Assembly: GCA_015056625.1 (NCBI GenBank)
Contig: SVFY01000003.1
Span: 157,541 to 221,540 of the forward strand
Source of the DNA: Butyrivibrio sp.
GTDB taxonomy: Bacteria; Bacillota; Clostridia; Lachnospirales; Lachnospiraceae
Length of the DNA: 64,000 bases
Direction of reading: 5' to 3'
Positions 9,388 to 18,911 of this stretch are shown here, in pieces; positions within the stretch are counted from its first letter, which is position 1, and the number at the start of each line of letters is the position of its first letter. The position numbers and the translations under genes are program-made. Under the pieces are notes generated by a model. The model was not told where the DNA came from. It did not search any database and was given only the letters and a program-made list of their open reading frames with translations.

Positions 9388-11133
9388 TTAATCACTGACA
9401 GTATAGACCATAAATCTATCACTCTCAAAGACCTTATTATAATCATTGGAGTCAATATAGTCCATCAAAATGTCATTCTTGTCCTTCAGGGTAGCATACT
9501 CAGTCTGGTTGGGTCCAATTATGAGAACCGGCAGCTCATCAAGAGTCTTTGGGACATTTTCCATCTGATCCCTGAATTTTGCAGTGCTGTAGCTGTCAAG
9601 CTCTGGCCATACAGTATTGATGGCAGGTTCAATATCAAAGATATAGGAAAGCCCCGGAACTCCCCCGTAAAAGATAGCTTTTTTATCAAGAAGCTCAAGC
9701 TCCTCAAGGGCATGATACAGCTCATTTACAGAATCCGCATTGGAGGAGGTCGTTACCATGGAGGATGCCTTAGGGATCACCACATGGCTGTCTCTCTTTT
9801 CACCATCATCTCCGTCAAAGAATGAGAAGTTCATGTGGAAAACCGCTCCCTGGATAACAAGGACCACTATTACCATAGTAACCATTGCCTGCCATGGGAA
9901 ATTAAAGTCCATCTCTCCCAGCCTGCACATAAAGCGTCTGAAGAGCCACAGGGTTATTGGGGCAACAAAGAACAGGTTGTTCACAAGAGGGAACGTATAG
10001 TTATTGCTGCCAAGAGGAGTTATCAATATGACCATCAGCGAGGTAAAGGCCAGGGTCTGCTCCTGTATGCTGCCATTCAGCACTCCTGTTGATCCTATAA
10101 CAGCCAGCACCAGTGCGATTATTATGAACATCATGGCAGCCTGGAACATGCTGTCGTAGTACTGATAGTTTCTGGTAAATACTCCATTTGCAAAATAATA
10201 CCTGACTAGCACCAGTAAGCCCGCAATATACAGGATCTTTTTTACAATGACATAGCGCCCAGGCAGGATATTAAACATGATCACACCTGCTGCAACACAT
10301 GGGATCATGATCAGCATCTCTTTTAAAGTGGTGATATATGCTGAAACCACAGAGCTGATCATTCCTCCGGCGGTATAGTCAGCTGCACCTTCAGTCATTC
10401 CGAAAAGTCCAAATATCATATCAATGTAAGCTGTCGGTCCATACATCAAGGTAATGGCCAGAAATGGGATCGCAGCTCCCAGGACAAATCCACCTATGCA
10501 GATAAAGGTCTTTTTTATTGTTGAAACAAATCCATCCCTTGTGAGGAACTGATAAAACCACAGGACCAGGATAAGTGAAACCTCAGTAATATTGGGGAAT
10601 CTGACCATCACGTTAAGTCCAAGGCAGATTCCAGCAAGCATAAGAAAAAGGTTCTGTCTGTCCCATTCGAACATCCCGAGCAAAAGGCACAGGATCGAAA
10701 ATGTAAAGAACAGATAGGTCAGGTAATTATATAGGATAACTCTTGGGCACCAGCACAGGCTGATGGCAATAAACTCGCCAATAAATATCATCCATCCAGG
10801 CATCCATTTCTGGAGCACGTAGTAGGACAAAAGGGCCACGATGCTGACAAAAAGGCTGCAGTATACATTCATCCCCAGCATTGTCCCTGCACCAGGAAAA
10901 TGCATGATGAACCTGCCAACCACATTGCCCAGAAACGTAGATATTCCCCACATGGGGTCTATCAGCGGTAAAAACTCATAGTTAGATAAGCCATAGGTTG
11001 TATCTGTAATATCAAGGCCCTGGTTCACTCCAAATAGCGGATACACAAGAAGTATCAATGGAAAAAGATACTTCTCCAAGGGAGCCTGGAGCCCTTTGAA
11101 TTTAAAGAAATAGCTTCGTAAAGGTTTTAGCAT
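9388..11133 (-). CDS. Polytopic membrane protein, possible GT-C/GT39-like transferase
   Basis: About 581 residues with around twelve membrane helices and a C-terminal soluble part of about 110 residues. The first external loop carries DITDTTYGLSNYEF, an acidic motif in the position expected for donor binding in GT-C enzymes. No family is named with certainty. The ATG at 11133 is preferred over an upstream GTG because GGGA lies at a suitable distance; it overlaps the end of the acyltransferase gene by a few bases. Location immediately before GtrA suggests that it uses a flipped lipid-linked sugar; this is inference from order. Confidence 0.55.
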   Translation of the reverse strand: MLKPLRSYFFKFKGLQAPLEKYLFPLILLVYPLFGVNQGLDITDTTYGLSNYEFLPLIDPMWGISTFLGNVVGRFIMHFPGAGTMLGMNVYCSLFVSIVALLSYYVLQKWMPGWMIFIGEFIAISLCWCPRVILYNYLTYLFFTFSILCLLLGMFEWDRQNLFLMLAGICLGLNVMVRFPNITEVSLILVLWFYQFLTRDGFVSTIKKTFICIGGFVLGAAIPFLAITLMYGPTAYIDMIFGLFGMTEGAADYTAGGMISSVVSAYITTLKEMLIMIPCVAAGVIMFNILPGRYVIVKKILYIAGLLVLVRYYFANGVFTRNYQYYDSMFQAAMMFIIIALVLAVIGSTGVLNGSIQEQTLAFTSLMVILITPLGSNNYTFPLVNNLFFVAPITLWLFRRFMCRLGEMDFNFPWQAMVTMVIVVLVIQGAVFHMNFSFFDGDDGEKRDSHVVIPKASSMVTTSSNADSVNELYHALEELELLDKKAIFYGGVPGLSYIFDIEPAINTVWPELDSYSTAKFRDQMENVPKTLDELPVLIIGPNQTEYATLKDKNDILMDYIDSNDYNKVFESDRFMVYTVSD

Positions 11134-12260
11134 ATGTTGTCGTCCCACTGCCTTATCTTTTTAAACAACCAGGAATCGTGCAAAACTCTTCCAATGAATT
11201 CAAATACTGTTTGTCTGACCCAGTCCACAAAAATGCCTGCAAGGAACACCAGCAGTACTGATCTTACAAGATGCCAGCAAAAGAGAAGAATACTCTCCGT
11301 TGGAACCGGTCCAAAAAGATGCTCCATCCACTCCACCCATCTGTTCTGTATCTCAAGATGCATGTGAAGAAGATATACTCCAAAGGTATACGGAGCCACA
11401 AACCTTACGACTCTGGTAAAAGAGCTCTCCCTTAAGCTCATGAACCTGAACAGGGAAAACAGTCCCAAAGAGCCCGTAAGTATAAAGAAATAATTCATAT
11501 GAAAAGGTACGCTGGAGTAGTAATTAAGTCCACCAAATCTATAGTTGTACATATATAGCAAAATACTCATGATGCTGCTGATCAGACAGGATACAACAAA
11601 CACTATGGCACTGCGCTTTGCATTATAGAAAAGCACCACATCATATTTTCTCACATAGGCAGCTATCAGATACAGGCACAAAAACCATCCAAAGTCATAC
11701 CCGTAGTGATCAGTAGGGAACATTACCGGAACAATGCTCTTGATGACACAGAACCATAAAAGAAGTCCCATTATGGTGAATTTCAGCTGTTTTCTGGAAA
11801 GTGTCTTAACAGCAGCGTTCATGACCGGTGCAAAAACGTACATTATCACGTACGCAGTCACAAACCAATAGTGTTCAGATGAAATCGGGAAAAGATACTG
11901 AACCGTCTTAAAAACTGAGTTATCTGCATGAACCACGTATGTCCCAACTGCGATCATGGCAACAGATACCAGGATTGTATAAAAGTAAACCTGAGCTATG
12001 AGCTTTAAGATACGACTGGGCTTTACACTTGACTGTGACAAGAAGTAACCGCTAAGAAACACATAAGCATTCATTCCTGTCAGGCAAAAGCTCTCAAGAA
12101 AAGTCGCAAAGAGCTGAACCCCTGTTGCTGGAGATCCCAGCTCTAACATGGAATTGGAATAAAGATTGTAATGCAAAGTTATGATCATAAACATAGCTAT
12201 GATCCTTAAGAGCTCGAAATTTGCATTCCTCTTTTTTGTTGACCCCAAAGCTCCACTCAT
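11127..12260 (-). CDS. Acyltransferase family 3 (OafA/NodX-like) membrane protein
   Basis: About 377 residues, ten or so membrane helices. It starts with NANFELLRIIAMFMIITLHYN, the acyltransferase-3 signature in which the arginine and the histidine after the first helix are catalytic, followed by NAYVFLSGYFL. Members O-acetylate (or succinylate) surface polysaccharides using a cytoplasmic acyl-CoA donor. The frame opens at 12314 inside the ABC transporter gene, but the ATG at 12260 has GGAGG in place and leaves 16 bases after the upstream stop, so it is the likelier start. It probably decorates a sugar of the polymer made by this cluster. Confidence 0.85.
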   Translation of the reverse strand: MSGALGSTKKRNANFELLRIIAMFMIITLHYNLYSNSMLELGSPATGVQLFATFLESFCLTGMNAYVFLSGYFLSQSSVKPSRILKLIAQVYFYTILVSVAMIAVGTYVVHADNSVFKTVQYLFPISSEHYWFVTAYVIMYVFAPVMNAAVKTLSRKQLKFTIMGLLLWFCVIKSIVPVMFPTDHYGYDFGWFLCLYLIAAYVRKYDVVLFYNAKRSAIVFVVSCLISSIMSILLYMYNYRFGGLNYYSSVPFHMNYFFILTGSLGLFSLFRFMSLRESSFTRVVRFVAPYTFGVYLLHMHLEIQNRWVEWMEHLFGPVPTESILLFCWHLVRSVLLVFLAGIFVDWVRQTVFEFIGRVLHDSWLFKKIRQWDDNIC

Positions 12261-12276
12261 AACGCCTCCAACAAAA

Positions 12277-14028
12277 TTACCTTTCCCGAACTGCCTTACC
12301 ATCCTTAATGCCATAGATCATGTCACATTTTTCTATGGTCTGAAGCCTGTGGGCAATGATAACCAGAGTCTTCTTACCATGGAGTCTGTTGATGGAATCC
12401 ATAATAGCTGCCTCTGTGTCATTGTCCAGGGCTGATGTTGCCTCATCCAAAACCAGTACCTCAGGGTCTTCAAAAAGAGCTCTCGCAATACCGATCCTCT
12501 GTCTCTGACCGCCTGAAAGTCTGATACCTCTTTCTCCAATTTCAGTATCAAGCCCCTCTGGAAGCTCTTTTACAAAAGAATCAAGAGCAGCCTCGGAAAG
12601 AGCCTGCCAAACCTTGGCGTCGTCTATCTCATCATCCGGAACACCAAAAGCCACGTTCTTTCTGATAGTTGAATCTGTCATAAATATAGTCTGGGGAATA
12701 TAGCCAATATTCTTAAGCCACCCCTTGTAGTTGGTCTTGACGTCCACGCCATCTGCCATTATCTTTCCTGCTTCCGGTTCCAGAAGTCCAAGAAGTACAT
12801 CAACAATGGTTGTCTTGCCGGCGCCTGAGGTTCCTACGATACCAACACTCTTTCCAACCGGGATAACCATATCTGCCCTGTCGAGAATGTACTTATCAGT
12901 TCCAGGATATTTATAGGTGATACCCTCCATGGAAATGGTATCCTTAACAGGAAGCTTTTCTACATTATCCTTGATCCTGTAGTCCTCACCGTTATAGGAG
13001 ATGGACTTATCATGGATCTCATTCTGGAGATTCTCGCTGACGTTGTCCAAAAATGGCTCAAAGTAAGCAATTGAAGTCAGGTAGTTATTGATCCTGTTGG
13101 CACTTGGAAGGAGCCTTGCAGCTGCTGCAGCAAGAACTGTAAGCTGGGGCAGAAGGGATGTAAGACTTGTTCCCTGAGCCATGACAAAGAGCATATATCC
13201 AACCATTCCAGCTATGGCTATGGTCTCAATAAGGAGCCTTGGGGTTGAATTGTACAGGTTGTACTTCTGCACGGCATTTACATACCCTGCTCCACAATCT
13301 GCATAACCATTTATGAAGTATTTTTCCTTTGCTGCCACCTTGATCTCCTTGATACCTGTGACAGACTCATATATCCATTTGTACAAGCCGCTGTAATAAT
13401 CCTGATTGTCCTGTCCGGCCTTGACCATAACCGGTTTGATAAAGAACTTGATCACAAGAAGGACGATTACAAGAAGTGTTGCTATGGTAAGTGTCATCAT
13501 TGCATCCTGGCTTATAAGTATGGCTACAAGGCATACAAATACGATGATCTCACTTATAAGCTGAAGGCAGCTAAGTATCATTGCATAGATATTGTTGACA
13601 TCTGAAGTAATGTTCCTCTGTATGACAGTGGTATCTGCATTGAGGTAATACTCATAAGGTCTTTGCATGAAGTTGATCATCATCCTGCGGGAAGTGGCGA
13701 ACTGATTGGTATAAACAAACTTAAGCTGCACCACATTCATGAAGTAAAGGAAAATGTTCTTGATAACAAAGACCAGGATCAGCGACACCATGATGATGGC
13801 AGCCAGCTGAGTAGTACTGGTCAGATTAAAAAAGTTGTATATCCCTGAAAGAATCTTGCTCTCCTCTACCTGCTGCGGATCCACAACTACTTGCATAACG
13901 GGTGCTATCATTGCAATACCAAGAGATTCCAGCACGCCTCCTATCAGCATCAGGAACACTATTCCAACCATCTGAGTTTTCTGCTTCCTGTCAAGAAGCA
14001 CTTGTAACTTGGTGTATATCTTACGCAT
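12277..14028 (-). CDS. ABC transporter, fused permease-ATPase, PglK-like lipid-linked oligosaccharide flippase
   Basis: 583 residues. Six membrane helices in the first 320 residues precede an ATPase domain with Walker A GTSGAGKTT, signature LSGGQRQR and Walker B VLVLDEATSALD, then the switch histidine (IIAHRL). The stretch RLLPSANRINNYLTSIAYF just before the ATPase is strikingly like PglK of Campylobacter (as I recall its sequence), which flips undecaprenyl-diphosphate heptasaccharide. Expected to work as a homodimer. With no Wzx-type flippase visible in the window, this is the best candidate exporter of the assembled repeat unit. The gene follows a GT2 gene with a three-base gap and has its stop just before the acyltransferase. 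Confidence 0.8.
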   Translation of the reverse strand: MRKIYTKLQVLLDRKQKTQMVGIVFLMLIGGVLESLGIAMIAPVMQVVVDPQQVEESKILSGIYNFFNLTSTTQLAAIIMVSLILVFVIKNIFLYFMNVVQLKFVYTNQFATSRRMMINFMQRPYEYYLNADTTVIQRNITSDVNNIYAMILSCLQLISEIIVFVCLVAILISQDAMMTLTIATLLVIVLLVIKFFIKPVMVKAGQDNQDYYSGLYKWIYESVTGIKEIKVAAKEKYFINGYADCGAGYVNAVQKYNLYNSTPRLLIETIAIAGMVGYMLFVMAQGTSLTSLLPQLTVLAAAAARLLPSANRINNYLTSIAYFEPFLDNVSENLQNEIHDKSISYNGEDYRIKDNVEKLPVKDTISMEGITYKYPGTDKYILDRADMVIPVGKSVGIVGTSGAGKTTIVDVLLGLLEPEAGKIMADGVDVKTNYKGWLKNIGYIPQTIFMTDSTIRKNVAFGVPDDEIDDAKVWQALSEAALDSFVKELPEGLDTEIGERGIRLSGGQRQRIGIARALFEDPEVLVLDEATSALDNDTEAAIMDSINRLHGKKTLVIIAHRLQTIEKCDMIYGIKDGKAVRER

Positions 14029-14031
14029 TAC

Positions 14032-15096
14032 TTACTTTTTCCTTCCGCTCCTTAAGTCTCTGTAAAACCAAAGAAGCCTGTAGTAAATATAAAAAAACAA
14101 ATGTGATTTCATCTGGAGACCAATGAGCTTTTTCTCCTCCGGATGTATCTTTTCCTGGTAGTAAAGGTTTTTCTGGAAATCAGGAAAGGTTTCCTTCATC
14201 TCTTTTCCCAGGGCCTTTGTAAAGTTATAACAATCTTTAACTTTGTATTTTTTCGGCATGGCTGAGAACAATGTGTTTACATAAAATAACACAGTGTATT
14301 GAAACTCTATCTCTTTCTTGTACTCATCAAAGTAGCCATTATCCCTGGCTTCACTGAGTATCATTCTGCCAGCCGTCATTCTATCTTCCAGATTCTTTTT
14401 TGAAATGCTGTGCACTGTGGAAGCATCATGCTGATAGTAATAGTAAAGAGGCTCCTCGATATACTCAAAGTGCCTGGCTCTTATCATCCAGGTATTGCCA
14501 ACAGCATTGTCCTCGTAGAATATATCTTCAGGGAAAACATCAAGCTTTTCCCTGGTACCAGGCTTGTAATCTCCAAGTATGAGCTCTCTTTTATAGACCT
14601 TGACCACAAGGCTTCCGGTCTCAAGCAGCAGCTTTTTATACTTGTCATGATCCATTACACCCGTCTGCTCTTTATTATTGTTGTGGACCACCTCTCCGAC
14701 CTTGAAGCTGTGCTCAAAGGTGAGATTGTAGTCGCACCCCACCATGTCTGCTCCGGTATCCTGGGCCTTTTTTAGAAGCCTTTCATAATAGTCAGGAACA
14801 ACCCAGTCGTCCGCATCAATGAACCCAAGCCATTCACCCTTGGCCATTGCAAGTCCGATGTTCTTAGCGCCGCCCTGATGGTGATTTTTCTCTGAATGAA
14901 CAGCAATAAATCGATCCGGGTACTTTTCCTGATATCTTTTAAGGATCTCATAAGAATCATCAGTGGAGCAGTCGTCAACAGCTATGATCTCGTAGCTGCC
15001 CTCTTCAAGGCTCTGGGAAACAAGACTGTCAAGACAATACTCCAGTCGCCCACCATCTGCCATATTATAAACGGGAACAATAACACTAAGCTTCAC
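14032..15096 (-). CDS. Glycosyltransferase family 2
   Basis: 354 residues. N-terminal GT-A fold with LSVIVPVYNMADGG, AVDDCSTDDSYE and WLGFIDADDWVVPDYY (the DxD metal site near residue 95), followed by a less conserved helical C-terminal part of about 200 residues including FPEDIFYEDNAVG. It is the CpsJ/EpsJ-like cytoplasmic type without membrane anchors, transferring one sugar to the growing lipid-linked repeat unit; donor and acceptor are not deducible. The start is a GTG with GGGGGA six bases upstream. A terminator-like hairpin (15140-15173) separates it from pseB. Confidence 0.85.
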   Translation of the reverse strand: MKLSVIVPVYNMADGGRLEYCLDSLVSQSLEEGSYEIIAVDDCSTDDSYEILKRYQEKYPDRFIAVHSEKNHHQGGAKNIGLAMAKGEWLGFIDADDWVVPDYYERLLKKAQDTGADMVGCDYNLTFEHSFKVGEVVHNNNKEQTGVMDHDKYKKLLLETGSLVVKVYKRELILGDYKPGTREKLDVFPEDIFYEDNAVGNTWMIRARHFEYIEEPLYYYYQHDASTVHSISKKNLEDRMTAGRMILSEARDNGYFDEYKKEIEFQYTVLFYVNTLFSAMPKKYKVKDCYNFTKALGKEMKETFPDFQKNLYYQEKIHPEEKKLIGLQMKSHLFFYIYYRLLWFYRDLRSGRKK

Positions 15097-15139
15097 TGAA
15101 CATCCCCCAAGATTCCCAAAATTACCACTTCATACAACA

Positions 15140-15173
15140 AAGGAAGCAATAGCCACTAAAGCCATGCTTCCTT
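15140..15173 (-). terminator. Rho-independent terminator after pseB
   Basis: On the minus strand AAGGAAGCA and TGCTTCCTT form a 9-bp stem around a 16-base loop, followed by TGTTGT in the transcript direction. It lies 22 bases after the pseB stop codon and 44 bases before the next GT2 gene. The uridine tract is interrupted, so termination may be partial and leave read-through into the downstream glycosyltransferases. Confidence 0.6.
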
Positions 15174-15195
15174 AATGTCAAGTTTAAAGCATTAT

Positions 15196-16206
15196 TTAGT
15201 GATCGACAGCCTCTGAAAGTCTGTTTCTGATCTCTTCTACGCTCATCCACTGAGTGTTGTTTCCAGAGCTGTAGTAGAAACCATCCGGAACCTTCTTGCC
15301 TGAAGGATCAGGAGCCTGGCACTCATTAAATATTACCTGCGGATATACGATAAAGTGCTTGTCAAATTCGTAAGTAAATGGAGCATCCTCAGTTGTTACC
15401 ATGATCTCGTCAAGCTTCTCGCCTGGACGGATCCCGACTTCAACTGTCTTAACACCCGGGCACATAGCTTCTGCAAGGTCCTTGACGTGGAAAGAAGGGA
15501 TCTTACTGATAAATGTCTCTCCGCCGTTAGCCTCTTTAAGTGCCTTAAGAACCAGTTCAACGCCCTCTGGAAGGCTGATCCAGAATCTGGTCATACGGTA
15601 ATCGGTAATAGGAAGCTCTTTTTCACCCTTCTCAATAAGGCTCTTAAAGAAAGGAATTATGGATCCGCGGCTGCCTGCCACATTGCCATAACGGACAATT
15701 GAGAAATTGATATCCTTGGCACCAGCATATGCGTTAGCTGCAATAAAGAGCTTGTCTGAAACCATCTTGGTCGCACCATAGAGGTTAACAGGATTAACAG
15801 CCTTGTCTGTAGAAAGAGCTACAACTCTCTTTACACCTGTGTTAAGGGCTGCATTGATAACGCTCTGGGCACCTGTGATATTGGTTTTGATGGCCTCATC
15901 AGGGTTGTATTCACATGCAGGAACCTGCTTAAGGGCTGCTGCATGAACGATATAGTCTACATTCTCACAGGCTCTTTCAAGTCTTGCGCCGTCTCTTACG
16001 TCTCCGATAAAGAAACGCATCTTGTCAGCATTATCTCTATAAATCTTCTCGTTGGACATTGTGAACTGCTTGTACTCATCTCTTGAATAGATGATGATCT
16101 TCTTGGGGTTGTAGTGCTCAAGGACATACTGTGTGAAGCTGTGTCCAAAAGAGCCTGTTCCTCCAGTCACGAGAATAGTTTTGTTATCAAGCATTGATCT
16201 TTCCAT
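15196..16206 (-). CDS. pseB: UDP-N-acetylglucosamine 4,6-dehydratase (inverting), PseB
   Basis: 336 residues, a short-chain dehydrogenase. It shows the nucleotide-binding GGTGSFG (residues 15-21), IIIYSRDEYKQFTM, HAAALKQVPACEYNP, and the catalytic Tyr/Lys pair in NLYGATK (Tyr143, Lys147), then RYGNVAGSRGSIIPFF and DYRMTRFWISL. The pattern matches PseB/FlaA1, which converts UDP-GlcNAc to the 5-epimerised 4-keto-6-deoxy sugar, the first step to pseudaminic acid. Related CapE/FnlA enzymes of the L-FucNAc route are shorter on motif match. ATG 16206 is chosen because GGAG lies 7 bases upstream; the frame is open to 16224. It has its own promoter and terminator and is about 30 kb from pseFGI. Confidence 0.88.
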   Translation of the reverse strand: MERSMLDNKTILVTGGTGSFGHSFTQYVLEHYNPKKIIIYSRDEYKQFTMSNEKIYRDNADKMRFFIGDVRDGARLERACENVDYIVHAAALKQVPACEYNPDEAIKTNITGAQSVINAALNTGVKRVVALSTDKAVNPVNLYGATKMVSDKLFIAANAYAGAKDINFSIVRYGNVAGSRGSIIPFFKSLIEKGEKELPITDYRMTRFWISLPEGVELVLKALKEANGGETFISKIPSFHVKDLAEAMCPGVKTVEVGIRPGEKLDEIMVTTEDAPFTYEFDKHFIVYPQVIFNECQAPDPSGKKVPDGFYYSSGNNTQWMSVEEIRNRLSEAVDH

Positions 16207-16256
16207 TTTAAATCTCCATATCATTATTAGGCTTACGCAGAGTCTTTAACTAACCA

Positions 16257-16285
16257 ATTATATAATAAGACTCTGTAAAGGTCAA
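16257..16285 (-). promoter_or_regulatory. Sigma-A promoter for pseB
   Basis: On the minus strand TTGACC (16285-16280) and a perfect TATAAT (16262-16257) are separated by 17 bases, close to consensus. Transcription would start near 16250, giving a leader of about 45 bases before the pseB ATG at 16206. The promoter overlaps a loose inverted repeat (CAGAGTCTT...AAGACTCTG) whose arms flank the -10 element and could bind a regulator. Confidence 0.7.
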
Positions 16286-16300
16286 AAACGCTGACTCTTC

Positions 16301-17926
16301 CTAGTTGATCTCAAAGGTTGTCCACATATCTTCCGAGCTTATCCAGGTAATATCAGAGAGTTTTTTGCAGCTGTCAACTAAACCTTCGATGGCTTCCTGC
16401 TCATGATCCTCATCTGCCACATAGAGGATCACCTTATCTGCATTTACGATCTCAGGCTCTGTGATACCTTCCAGGTTCGACTCATCCATGTAAAAGACCT
16501 TGTCATACTCAAGGATCTCATCTGTAAGACGCCAGACATTATGGGGCGTCAGCGGGTTAAACATCACAATTGCAACTTCCCCTGAGTTTTCCCTTGCATA
16601 CTCTATCTTTTCAGCATCCTCAGGGTATAAAAACAGTACGTTTTTGTCTGATACATGTCCCTTTAACAGCAGCGCCAGAAGGATAGCTGCAAACACATAA
16701 ACAAGGGCTCTGTTTCTAAAACTGTCAAGGACATAAAAGGCGTCCATAAATATCAGCAGTATCAGAAGGCTGTACACAGGCATCTCGTAGCGATTTGACG
16801 CGCTTCCAACTAAAAGTGCCGTCTTTGAAGCCATGAAGAAATATCCAAAGGTAGCAACACAAAGCGCTGTGATTTCTGGTATGTGGCCGTTTTGTGGCTT
16901 CCTTTCTTTCTTTAAAGGAATCTCCACAAAGGGATTTTTCTTTTTCCCTGCAAGCTTTAGCATTGTTCCGATAAGGATGACTAAGAGGATTATCACAAGT
17001 CCTCCGGCAAATACAAAGGTGTTAACAAGCCCTGTAAAAAATGAAAGTCTCATCCCAGTATTTTGCAGGTCAAAAAAGCTGCCACTTGCGCCGCTTCCTC
17101 TGTATCCTCCAAAGAGGTGGCTAAGGCACGCAGGGTAAGTGATGATGCAAAGCATCAGGGATACTGCACAGCCCAGTACATAAAGCGCCGCATTTTTGAT
17201 ATCTTTTTTCACAAAAGCTATTATCCAGGCGGTTGCAATGCCTATAAACACGAAGAAAAAAATGTAAAAATACTGGATCAAAAATCCAATGTAGGAGGCT
17301 ACCATTATTGGAAGCAGGAGGCTAACAAAATATGTCTTTAATTCATTGGCCTTTTTATCATATTCCTGGATGAGCCTGATGTGCAGGTAGGCGCAGATAA
17401 GTACCAGCGCTCCAAGCCAGGCATACATCCTGACAAAAATATTTGCTGACACCGTCTGGGGATTAAGGCCATAGAACAAAAGGGTAAGTATCTCAACAAT
17501 TGGAGAAACCTTAAGCCTATCCATAATAAGTGCAAGGAATACAAAGCTTAGTGCAAACGCCAGCAGATTGGTAATGATGCCTGTCCACTTGGTAAACACT
17601 CCGGGAACGAATGAACAGAGAGTGTGAAAGATGAAGTAGTAAAAAGGCGGATGTACATCCCAGGACTGAACCAATTTAACAAGCCCATAATTAAAGCCTT
17701 CGCCCTTTTTTACAGCAAATTCATCAAGAATGGTCTGTCTGTCCTGCCACTGCCTGTCCGGCTGATAAAGACCTAAGCTTCTGTTGCTGGAAAAGTAGGT
17801 GTAGTACTCATCTTCATGGAAGCCCTGCTTCTGAAAGCCGTAAAACAGGCTAAGAGCCAGGGATGCCACAAAGATCAGGCAAAATATGTATTTTTTTATA
17901 TGTTTATAATCCTTTGATCCTGGCAT
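16301..17926 (-). CDS. Membrane glycosyltransferase, ArnT/GT39-like
   Basis: About 541 residues with around eleven helices and a C-terminal soluble part of about 120 residues. The first external loop has GFHEDEYYTYFSSN, and further along DVHPPFYYFIFHTL; an acidic pair followed by an HPP motif is typical of GT39/PMT-like enzymes that use polyprenyl-phosphate sugars on the outer membrane face. The ATG at 17926 has AGGAAGAG upstream and overlaps the preceding GT2 gene by 23 bases. The stop is followed by the pseB promoter, so this gene ends the transcription unit that begins at 27443 unless read-through occurs. Confidence 0.65.
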   Translation of the reverse strand: MPGSKDYKHIKKYIFCLIFVASLALSLFYGFQKQGFHEDEYYTYFSSNRSLGLYQPDRQWQDRQTILDEFAVKKGEGFNYGLVKLVQSWDVHPPFYYFIFHTLCSFVPGVFTKWTGIITNLLAFALSFVFLALIMDRLKVSPIVEILTLLFYGLNPQTVSANIFVRMYAWLGALVLICAYLHIRLIQEYDKKANELKTYFVSLLLPIMVASYIGFLIQYFYIFFFVFIGIATAWIIAFVKKDIKNAALYVLGCAVSLMLCIITYPACLSHLFGGYRGSGASGSFFDLQNTGMRLSFFTGLVNTFVFAGGLVIILLVILIGTMLKLAGKKKNPFVEIPLKKERKPQNGHIPEITALCVATFGYFFMASKTALLVGSASNRYEMPVYSLLILLIFMDAFYVLDSFRNRALVYVFAAILLALLLKGHVSDKNVLFLYPEDAEKIEYARENSGEVAIVMFNPLTPHNVWRLTDEILEYDKVFYMDESNLEGITEPEIVNADKVILYVADEDHEQEAIEGLVDSCKKLSDITWISSEDMWTTFEIN

Positions 17927-18911
17927 GACTCTTCCTGACAAATCCCGGAGCTACTGACAATATCATAAGATAAGCCTTCTGCTTACCTGTCAGATAGTGA
18001 TTGCTTATGATCTTTCCCCGGTTTTTTCTGATATTCTTAACAACCTCCCTGTAAAAGAGATTGTCGCTTCTCATTTTTGACGTTGGGATGTGCAAAAGAT
18101 AATCGAGCCTTTGTACAAAGCCAAACCTCTCTGCAACCTCCACAAGATCACTGGCATTTTCCCTGACCAGCTCAAGGGCAACATCTGAATTTCTTACGAT
18201 GTCTGTAAATACAGATGGGAAATAATCCTTATCCTCTTTCTTTTTTCTGGAGTTACTTCCTGTCCTGTAAAAGACGTGGTAGCACTGCTTCGGCAGTATC
18301 ACCAGCTTGTTCACCTTCATGAGCATATGTATCATCAGGTAGAAGTCCTCGTTGAGCTCACCCTCAGGGAATCTTAAGTCTTCAGTAAAGAGACTCCTCT
18401 TTGTGAGCTTGGTGCAAAAGGAAGCATCTCCTGTGTGCATCAAAAGAGTTCTAAGGTGCTCTTTGGGGGATATCACAGTCTCTTTTTCCGGCGGGATCAC
18501 CACATCAGGGAGCCTGTCACCGTTTTCAGAGATCTCATCCCTTGATATCTGCACCATATCTGCGCCGTTGCGGATCGCTGCGTCCATTAAAAGACTGTAC
18601 ATCTCAGGGGAAACATAGTCGTCGCTATCAACAAATCCAACGTAATCTCCTGTAGCTACAGCCAGACCCGCATTTCTTGCGCTGCTGGAGCCCCCATTTT
18701 CCTTGTGGATCACCTTTACATTTTCATATTGAGAGGCAAGCCTGTCAGCCACAGCGCCAGTGCCATCACTTGAGCCGTCATCTACTACAATTATCTCAAG
18801 AAGAGATTTAGGATAATCCTGCTTGGCAACTGAACTTACACATTTCTCCAAAAGATCTTCAATGTTATAAGCAGGGATGATAACCGATATGGTCTTATTC
18901 TGATCAGTCAT
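17904..18911 (-). CDS. Glycosyltransferase family 2
   Basis: 335 residues. ISVIIPAYNIEDLLEKC, VVDDGSSDGTG and YVGFVDSDDYVSPEMY (DxD site near residue 95) define the GT-A domain; ELNEDFYLMIHMLMK further on is the usual acceptor-side ED motif of EpsJ/CpsI-like enzymes. No membrane helix is evident, so it acts at the cytoplasmic face. It overlaps the next gene upstream by 8 bases and the downstream GT39-like gene by 23, indicating translational coupling. Sugar specificity unknown. Confidence 0.85.
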   Translation of the reverse strand: MTDQNKTISVIIPAYNIEDLLEKCVSSVAKQDYPKSLLEIIVVDDGSSDGTGAVADRLASQYENVKVIHKENGGSSSARNAGLAVATGDYVGFVDSDDYVSPEMYSLLMDAAIRNGADMVQISRDEISENGDRLPDVVIPPEKETVISPKEHLRTLLMHTGDASFCTKLTKRSLFTEDLRFPEGELNEDFYLMIHMLMKVNKLVILPKQCYHVFYRTGSNSRKKKEDKDYFPSVFTDIVRNSDVALELVRENASDLVEVAERFGFVQRLDYLLHIPTSKMRSDNLFYREVVKNIRKNRGKIISNHYLTGKQKAYLMILSVAPGFVRKSHARIKGL

